From Lactobacillaceae bacterium (GTDB lineage: Bacteria > Bacillota > Bacilli > Lactobacillales > Lactobacillaceae): a stretch of 10,329 nucleotides of DNA. The notes beneath the pieces are model-generated. The model did not search any database. It worked only from the letters and a program-made list of their open reading frames with translations, and was not told where the DNA came from. The position numbers were made by a program, and so were the translations under genes. The stretch covers positions 1 through 10,329 of the forward strand of contig JAISIV010000097.1 of the NCBI GenBank assembly GCA_031261865.1, given 5' to 3'. Shown here piece after piece: positions 5,718 to 10,329 of this stretch. Each line of letters starts with the position of its first letter. Within the stretch, counting starts at the first letter, position 1.

Positions 5718-6539
5718 TCAGATTTCAACGTCAATAAAGATAGGTCCGTGATCTTTTCTCTCGCCAGTATCAATCATGCCCGCATCGGAAACGTTGTCCG
5801 CGATCCGGTCACTAACGAGATAATAATCAATTCTCCAGCCAGCGTTATTACGTTTGCTATCGCGAGCAATTTGTGCCCACCAAGTATAAGCTTCAGTTTC
5901 AGGATTCATTTTGCGCCAAATATCGGTAAATCCAGCATCCAATAATGAGCTAAACGAATTACGTTCTTCGTCAGTAAAACCAGCGGAGTGATGATTTGTT
6001 TTGTCGTTTTTTAAGTCAATTTCTTTGTGAGCTACATTGAAGTCGCCGCTAAAAATAACCGGTTTCTTAGCATCAAGTGAGGAAACGTATTCACGATACT
6101 TACTGTCCCATTCAATTCTTTCCTCTAAACGTTTTAGTTCACTTCCAGAATTTGGGGTGTAAACTTCGCTGACAAAAAAATTATCAAATTCTAAAGTGAT
6201 GATACGGCCTTCGCTGTCCATTGTACTTGGGGCTCCAATGACTGGTTTATCAACGCCGATTGGTTCCGTTTTGGAAAGCATCATTGTCCCTGAATAACCG
6301 CTTCTAGCAGGTGGGACTGAATAGTTAAAATAGCCAAAGTAATTCGGGAAGAGTTCAGCAACAATGTCTTCTTGCTTGGCAGATAATCCACTTGATTTTA
6401 ATTTAGTTTCTTGAATTGATAAAACATCAGGTTCAAGTCTGGCAATTTCTTCAAGTACGCTAAAAGTCATTTTGGCGCGGTCACTTTTTTGTTCAAGTGC
6501 TGCGTTTAGGCTATCGATATTCCATGAGATGAATTTCAT
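5718..6539 (-). CDS. exoA: Exodeoxyribonuclease III / AP endonuclease (ExoA family)
   Basis: A Mg-dependent enzyme of the endonuclease/exonuclease/phosphatase fold that nicks DNA 5' of abasic sites and removes 3' blocking groups during base excision repair. The 273-residue length is near the family norm. The catalytic set is visible: WNIDS (6-10) with Asn7, QETK (43-46) with Glu44, YTPNSG (127-132) with Tyr127, SGDFNVAH (164-171) with Asp166 and Asn168, WRIDY (235-239) with Asp238, and the final DHGP (263-266) with Asp263 and His264. It is divergent from murB with a 26-bp gap and probably a single-gene unit ending at the hairpin near 5671. No Shine-Dalgarno sequence stands before the ATG. Instead, an extended -10-like TGATAAACT (6554-6546) ends 6 nt before it, which would put transcription start at the ATG itself. 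Confidence 0.96.
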   Translation of the reverse strand: MKFISWNIDSLNAALEQKSDRAKMTFSVLEEIARLEPDVLSIQETKLKSSGLSAKQEDIVAELFPNYFGYFNYSVPPARSGYSGTMMLSKTEPIGVDKPVIGAPSTMDSEGRIITLEFDNFFVSEVYTPNSGSELKRLEERIEWDSKYREYVSSLDAKKPVIFSGDFNVAHKEIDLKNDKTNHHSAGFTDEERNSFSSLLDAGFTDIWRKMNPETEAYTWWAQIARDSKRNNAGWRIDYYLVSDRIADNVSDAGMIDTGERKDHGPIFIDVEI

Positions 6540-6545
6540 ACTCTC

Positions 6546-6554
6546 AGTTTATCA
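6546..6554 (-). promoter_or_regulatory. Candidate extended -10 of exoA, suggesting a leaderless mRNA
   Basis: TGATAAACT on the minus strand fits TGn plus a 4/6 match to TATAAT. It ends 6 nt before the exoA ATG, so the predicted transcription start coincides with the start codon. No -35 was assigned. Confidence 0.35.
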
Positions 6555-6565
6555 GTTGGTAAAAT

Positions 6566-7474
6566 ATGATTATCGTTAATTTTATTGAACAACTTCCAGA
6601 AATAGAAATTTATAAAGATGCACCTTTAGATGAAATCGCATTTGCACAAGTTGGCGGAGCCGCTGATTTTTTGGCCTTTCCACGAACTGAAAAACAGATG
6701 TCCGATTTGTTGAAAACGGCTTTCCAAAATCAAGTACCAATTCATGTTCTAGGTCAATTGAGCGATGTGGTTATTTCTGATTTAGGCGTTGAAGGTCTAG
6801 TTATCATTACCGAAAAAATCAACCAAATGCGAGTTGAAGGCCCATTGCTTTTTGCTGGATCTGGAAAAGATATGATTTCAGTTTCCGAATTTGCTATGCA
6901 AAATGAACTGAGCGGTTTGGAATGGGCAGCCGGTCTTCCTGGTTCTGTAGGAGGAGCCGTTTATATGAACGCTGGGGCTTATTCGGGAATGACTTCGGAT
7001 AATTTGAAATATGTCCGTGTCCTCGATATCAAAGGGGAAGAAAAAACGCTTACCTTAGATGATTTACATTTTGAATATCGTACTTCAGCAATTCAAAGAG
7101 ATACCTTATTCGTGACTGAAGCTGTATTCGAATTGTCGCCAAAATCAAAAGAAGAAATCCGCTTAAAAATGGATGACAATAACCAACGTCGAATTCTTAA
7201 ACAACCACTTCACTTACCAAGTAACGGTTCAGTTTTCAAAAGACCTGAAGGTTATTACGCCGGTAAGTTAATTTCTGATTCAGGCTTACAGGGAGTCCAA
7301 ATAGGCGGGGCGCAATTGTCAACCAAGCACGCTAATTTTATCGTGAACGTGGATGGTGCCAAAGCTCAAGACTATTTGGATTTAATCGACTTAGTTAAGC
7401 ATCGTGTTTTAGAATCCCAAGGCGTCAAGATGGAACTAGAAGTTAAGTTAATCGGGAGAGGCTTAAATGACTAG
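6566..7474 (+). CDS. murB: UDP-N-acetylenolpyruvoylglucosamine reductase
   Basis: Reduces the enolpyruvyl ether of UDP-GlcNAc to give UDP-MurNAc, using FAD and NADPH, in cytosolic peptidoglycan precursor synthesis. The 302-residue length fits type II MurB. The FAD-domain start VGGAADFLAFP is at 29-39, GLEWAAGLPGSVGGAVYMNAGAY at 117-139, YRTS with Arg172 at 171-174, SNGSVFKRP with the proton-donor Ser222 at 219-227, and the last motif LEVKLIGRG with Glu292 at 291-299. One block is unusual: where most members have GNGSN or GNASN, this protein has GQLSD (63-67). The ATG has almost no Shine-Dalgarno sequence; TGGTAAAAT (6557-6565), which resembles an extended -10, abuts it directly, and no other in-frame start precedes it. 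The last 8 bp overlap the following hydrolase gene, so the two are co-transcribed. Confidence 0.93.
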   Translation: MIIVNFIEQLPEIEIYKDAPLDEIAFAQVGGAADFLAFPRTEKQMSDLLKTAFQNQVPIHVLGQLSDVVISDLGVEGLVIITEKINQMRVEGPLLFAGSGKDMISVSEFAMQNELSGLEWAAGLPGSVGGAVYMNAGAYSGMTSDNLKYVRVLDIKGEEKTLTLDDLHFEYRTSAIQRDTLFVTEAVFELSPKSKEEIRLKMDDNNQRRILKQPLHLPSNGSVFKRPEGYYAGKLISDSGLQGVQIGGAQLSTKHANFIVNVDGAKAQDYLDLIDLVKHRVLESQGVKMELEVKLIGRGLND

Positions 7475-8366
7475 TAAAATTCTGACTCTAAAAAATGGTT
7501 TTCACATTTGGACAAACACTGTCGGCTCTAATAACCCAATTAAAATGATTACTCTTCATGGAGGACCTGGTGAAACCAATGAAGGGTTTGAACTTTGGGG
7601 AGAATTTTTAAAAGATCAGGACTTAGAAATTACTCGCTATGATCAACTAGGCAGTTTTTATTCCGATCAACCAGACTTTGTAAATCATCCTGAACTTGCT
7701 GAAAAGTATTTGAACATCGATTATTTTGTCGAGGAATTAGAAGAAATCAGAACGCAGTTGGGTTACGAGAAATTCATTCTCGTCGGTAATTCATGGGGCG
7801 GAATGATTGCTCAACAATATGCTCTTAAATATCAGAAAAATTTAAGTGGATTAATTATTATGAGTATGACTTCTCGAGAAGCTGACTATGGTGAAGCATT
7901 ACATGAAATTCTCCACCGTACTGAATCGATTGAAAATGCTAATTATGTTGATCAACTTTTGGCTGATGAAATTTATGACGATGAACGAGAAAACGAAATT
8001 TTAGGGCGGATGTTCGGTAATTATTTCGGCCGGTTCGATGCTCCCAGAACTTCGCATTTGATTGATGTAAAAAATCACTTTGTGGATGAATATATGCTGG
8101 GAAAGAATCCGTTCGTTTCTAACGGCACTCTAGCCGGCTGGGATGTCGAAAATAAAGTTCATCAAATTAAAGTTCCGACATATTTAACTTTCGGCGAAGA
8201 CGATTTATTTGCCAAAGAAAAAATTGATCTCCTACATAAAAATATCGCCGGTTCGACCTTAGACTTCACCCCGAACGGTACACACATTCATTCTCGAGAA
8301 TTTCCTGAAATATTTTTCGGTAATTTAATTAAATGGTTAGAAAAAAATAAAGCTGAGTTCTTATAA
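7467..8366 (+). CDS. Alpha/beta hydrolase of the proline iminopeptidase family (S33)
   Basis: A cytosolic serine hydrolase, most likely an aminopeptidase releasing N-terminal proline, a function lactobacilli use in peptide nutrition. The 299-residue length is normal for PepI-like enzymes. The oxyanion motif HGGPG is at 31-35, YDQLGSFYSDQP at 58-69, and the nucleophile elbow GNSWGG at 107-112 with Ser109. The likely acid is Asp245 or Asp246 in GEDDLF, and the likely base is His273 or His275 in GTHIHS. A helical cap domain of about 130-235 lies between. The start overlaps the murB stop by 8 bp and has a good ribosome site GGGAGAGG (7454-7461) inside murB. A terminator whose left arm lies in the final codons closes the unit. 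The specificity is inferred from motifs; related prolinases and other S33 hydrolases share them, so no gene symbol is given. Confidence 0.85.
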   Translation: MTSKILTLKNGFHIWTNTVGSNNPIKMITLHGGPGETNEGFELWGEFLKDQDLEITRYDQLGSFYSDQPDFVNHPELAEKYLNIDYFVEELEEIRTQLGYEKFILVGNSWGGMIAQQYALKYQKNLSGLIIMSMTSREADYGEALHEILHRTESIENANYVDQLLADEIYDDERENEILGRMFGNYFGRFDAPRTSHLIDVKNHFVDEYMLGKNPFVSNGTLAGWDVENKVHQIKVPTYLTFGEDDLFAKEKIDLLHKNIAGSTLDFTPNGTHIHSREFPEIFFGNLIKWLEKNKAEFL

Positions 8367-8385
8367 AATTCGAACTCAGCTTTTT
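8350..8385. terminator. Bidirectional terminator between the hydrolase and the DUF3862-like gene
   Basis: GCTGAGTTC (8352-8360) pairs perfectly with GAACTCAGC (8372-8380), extended by AA/TT. T-rich tracts occur on both strands: TTTTT after it on the plus strand and TTATTTTTTT on the minus strand. The left arm is in the last hydrolase codons and the loop contains the stop codon, so one hairpin serves two convergent units. Confidence 0.9.
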
Positions 8386-8411
8386 AAGTTGCACCGTTAC
8401 CTTATCTAGAT

Positions 8412-9062
8412 TTATTCAAGACCTACTTGAGCTTTGGAAGTAGTTAGATAGCTTCCATCAGATTGTTTTGCAAATGTGATTGCTACATTTGAACCGATAC
8501 TGCCGTTGGTGTTTGTCCATGATGAAATTCTAGCGCCAATTCCGGCCACATCTGAATCCGTATTTGAATCTGGTTCACCGAATTTTGAAACCAATTCGTC
8601 GTAACTAGTTCCTCCAGCACCCTGACTCATGATGTCTCCTTCGACAACCGCGTCGTAGTCAGCTTTTGTCCATTCACCAGTACTTTTCTTTACTGAAAAA
8701 CTACTTGATGATTCTTTTTGCGAATTTTGAGATGAAGATTCTACGCTAGAACTAGCTTTTTTAACTGCAGAACCAACGCTTTTTGAAGCTTCCTTTGAAA
8801 CCTGTTTACCAGCCTCAGAAACGGCACCGTTAATTCCAAACGAAATTAATAACGCAACGGCCGATAAAGCGGTGGCGACAATTGATATCACTTTCTTATT
8901 TTTCCAATTAAGTCCCAATGCAATTAGTCCCAGTACAAGACCGATAAAACCTAAGAAGATGCTTAGGAAATTAATTACTGGTATCCAAGAAAATACCAAT
9001 CCTAATCCGCCAAATACGATCCCAACAATTCCTAGTCCAATGACTTTCTCTTTTTCTTTCAT
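8412..9062 (-). CDS. Membrane-anchored protein with C-terminal DUF3862/BLIP-like domain
   Basis: A 216-residue protein of unknown function. The N-terminal part holds three hydrophobic spans (about 8-25, 29-50, 57-78), rich in Gly and Leu and similar in style to DUF4190 regions. Residues 85-127 form a Lys/Ser-rich linker, probably outside the cell. The C-terminal domain (about 128-216) begins GEWTKADYDAVVEGD, continues with GTSYDELVSKFGEPD (151-165) and a tryptophan at 182, then VAITFAK and a final KAQVGLE. That order fits the DUF3862 family, related in fold to SmpA and beta-lactamase inhibitor protein repeats, seen in many lactobacillus surface lipoproteins. Here a multi-span anchor replaces the usual lipobox. 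The ribosome site GAGGA (9071-9067) is 4 nt from the ATG. It lies 11 bp after the preceding small gene and shares its operon. Family assignment is from memory of the motif pattern. Confidence 0.7.
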   Translation of the reverse strand: MKEKEKVIGLGIVGIVFGGLGLVFSWIPVINFLSIFLGFIGLVLGLIALGLNWKNKKVISIVATALSAVALLISFGINGAVSEAGKQVSKEASKSVGSAVKKASSSVESSSQNSQKESSSSFSVKKSTGEWTKADYDAVVEGDIMSQGAGGTSYDELVSKFGEPDSNTDSDVAGIGARISSWTNTNGSIGSNVAITFAKQSDGSYLTTSKAQVGLE

Positions 9063-9073
9063 AATGTCCTCGA

Positions 9074-9382
9074 TTATTTATTTCGGTTTAACTGAAATTC
9101 TTTAACCAAACTACGAATCCATCTTTTACCGTAACCAGTTAAGTCACTAAGAATCGCAACATCAATTTGTTCTTCTTGTTCGATTTGGTGGACAATCAGC
9201 AATTTAACTTTTTCTTTTGAATAGACGTGGTCTGGAAAATTCCATTGTCCGCCACCGAACTGGCGAACCAATTCATGGAAATATTTTTCGTTTCCGTCAA
9301 CGGCTTCAAACATTACTAAGTAGACGTCTCCAAGTAGTTCTTTGTTAATTTCTTTCTTCACATCAATAAACCGTGAATTCAT
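9074..9382 (-). CDS. Small hypothetical protein with possible C-terminal helix-turn-helix
   Basis: I do not recognise this protein. The preferred start is the ATG at 9382, giving 102 residues, because AAGGAG (9398-9393) lies 10 nt before it; the frame remains open to an ATG at 9457 that lacks a ribosome site. It is soluble and has no signal peptide. The middle contains FHELVRQFGGGQWNFPDHVYSKE with an aromatic/glycine-rich stretch, followed by a helix KVKLLIVHQIEQEE. The end, IDVAILSDLTGYGKRWIRSLVKEFQ, has the spacing of a helix-turn-helix (AILSDLTG, then a turn, then KRWIRSLVKEF), which may mean DNA binding. It is the first gene of a two-gene unit with the DUF3862-like gene, 11 bp apart. It could be a regulator of that gene, but that is only inference. 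Confidence 0.7.
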   Translation of the reverse strand: MNSRFIDVKKEINKELLGDVYLVMFEAVDGNEKYFHELVRQFGGGQWNFPDHVYSKEKVKLLIVHQIEQEEQIDVAILSDLTGYGKRWIRSLVKEFQLNRNK

Positions 9383-9492
9383 TGTATTAACACTCCTTAT
9401 GTCTTTTCTAGTGAATGAGTAGTTGTAATTCTTACCGAACTCTACACACTTCACCATTAAGAGGCGTGTTTTTTCTGAAAGTTTTTGGACAC

Positions 9493-9522
9493 GAAAAAAC
9501 CTAGAACATTTACGCTCTAGGT
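9493..9522 (-). terminator. Terminator of the unidentified gene at the right edge
   Basis: On the minus strand ACCTAGA (9522-9516) pairs with TCTAGGT (9505-9499) and is followed by six T (9499-9494). It lies about 10 bp after the stop of the gene ending at 9532 and separates it from the next operon. Confidence 0.85.
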
Positions 9523-9531
9523 CTCAAATAT

Positions 9532-10329
9532 TTAGGCTGTGGCTGGATTTTCAGCCATAGTGATATTACGTACTTCATCTAATGCTAGTGAGCATTTTTG
9601 TTTTGAAGGTTCACCCGCTAGAATCTCCTGAGCTTTTTGCAACACGTGGTCAGCATTTGCACACAAATCAACGTCTTGATCGTCAACTAAGATTTTAGCT
9701 TGTGCCACCACGTGATGTGCATAATCATTAATTACGTTAACCTCTTGGGTAGTTAGAATCGCATCGGAAATTGTTTTTTCACAATGTTGAATTTGAATAA
9801 ACACATCTCTAAAGTCATCGGGTGAATAAGCGGTGTAGAGCGACAAGTAGATATTCCTAAACAGCTTCACTACATCCGGATCTCCATCAACTTTATAAGT
9901 TTGAGCCAACGAGTAGAACGAATCAATTGATTCTTTAATAAATGCACGGTTCGAATTTCTAAAGTCACTTAGTTTTGTCGTGAACGACTTAATTGCGTCA
10001 GCTAAATCTTTAACCTTAGGACGTTTCTTAGCCATTTCGCGTTCAACTTTGTTGTACCCACGCTTAATGACATCGTCCTCACGAGCCTGCACGTAAGTTT
10101 CTAGAATGTGACGCGCTGTGAGTTTAAGAATATCTATAGAGCGGAGATCTTTTTCGTCAATTAACTTTTTAGTCATATCGCGGAGTTTGACAATTGCAGT
10201 CGTCTCTGGTGAAATTTTGTCACAGTCAGGAGCATCTTTAATCATTTTTTCAGCGGCCAGCCGTGCATATACAAAGTCAGCATCTTGTCCAATCCCAGCT
10301 TTTTCAGCTTTTTGACTAATACGTTCAAT
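9532..10329 (-). CDS. Unidentified helical protein (partial, 5' end outside window)
   Basis: The frame is open to the window edge, so the gene begins outside; 265 C-terminal residues are seen. The ATG at 10245 is therefore probably an internal methionine. The sequence is charged and almost wholly alpha-helical by pattern, with repeated heptad-like stretches such as TAIVKLRDMTKKLIDEKDL, KDLADAIKSFTTKLSDFRN and ADHVLQKAQEILAG. It has no signal peptide or membrane span in the visible part and no motif I can link to a family. Two cysteines near the end (CANAD, KQKC) and one in QHCEK are the only others of note. It ends with a terminator and has no partner in the window on its 3' side. A structural, toxic-anion-resistance-like or phage-derived coiled protein could be considered, but no evidence favours any of them. 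Confidence 0.75.
   Translation of the reverse strand: MERISQKAEKAGIGQDADFVYARLAAEKMIKDAPDCDKISPETTAIVKLRDMTKKLIDEKDLRSIDILKLTARHILETYVQAREDDVIKRGYNKVEREMAKKRPKVKDLADAIKSFTTKLSDFRNSNRAFIKESIDSFYSLAQTYKVDGDPDVVKLFRNIYLSLYTAYSPDDFRDVFIQIQHCEKTISDAILTTQEVNVINDYAHHVVAQAKILVDDQDVDLCANADHVLQKAQEILAGEPSKQKCSLALDEVRNITMAENPATA

Noticed and set aside
9383..9457. N-terminal extension of the small HTH-like gene to the ATG at 9457
   Set aside because: No ribosome site precedes it, whereas AAGGAG lies before the ATG at 9382.
9444..9474. Hairpin with T tract on the plus strand, ACACACTTC/GAGGCGTGT
   Set aside because: The stem contains a mismatch and a G-T pair, and there is no plus-strand gene for it to terminate. 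It may be a leader fold of the minus-strand operon, but support is poor.

Overview
The window looks like the chromosome of a low-GC Gram-positive bacterium of the Lactobacillaceae. Base composition is AT-rich. The gene set (ung, then pta, then tsaE) and a proline-iminopeptidase-like hydrolase with the GSxYSDQP-type motif fit that family. A Companilactobacillus-like genome is possible, but I cannot fix the genus by reading alone. I see no insertion sequence, tRNA, rRNA, CRISPR array or phage gene. The region is mainly core metabolism, wall synthesis and DNA repair, with accessory small genes between.

Layout. 1-980: 3' part of a LysP-type amino-acid permease, closed by a terminator. 1030-1887: double GNAT acetyltransferase. 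1965-2693: secreted CAP/SCP-domain protein with a perfect LexA (SOS) box upstream. 2688-3248 (minus): LURP-one/Tubby-C-like protein, convergent and overlapping with the CAP gene, and divergent from ung with a 14-bp gap. 3263-5402: ung, then pta and tsaE with a TAATG overlap. 5403-5717: a gene-poor gap with three hairpins and a possible 37-residue membrane peptide on the minus strand. 5718-6539 (minus): exoA, divergent from murB with a 26-bp gap. 6566-8366: murB and an alpha/beta hydrolase, translationally coupled. 8412-9382 (minus): two-gene operon of a small unknown protein and a membrane-anchored DUF3862-like protein. 9532-10329 (minus): 3' part of an unrecognised helical protein.

How genes relate. 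Ung removes uracil from DNA and ExoA can cut the resulting abasic site, so two base-excision-repair steps lie about 2 kb apart. Pta belongs to fermentative acetyl-phosphate/acetyl-CoA exchange, TsaE to the t6A tRNA modification complex, and MurB to peptidoglycan precursor synthesis.

Best leads: (1) the SOS box in front of a secreted CAP protein, with no visible terminator before ung; (2) the tsaE-exoA gap, where a small hydrophobic peptide ORF lies between two hairpins whose loops are 10-nt perfect complements, suggestive of a type I toxin-antitoxin-like RNA system; (3) a terminator-like hairpin inside the 5' coding region of tsaE, just behind the probably highly expressed pta; (4) several genes that lack a Shine-Dalgarno sequence and have a -10-like box 6-7 nt before the ATG, suggesting leaderless mRNAs.
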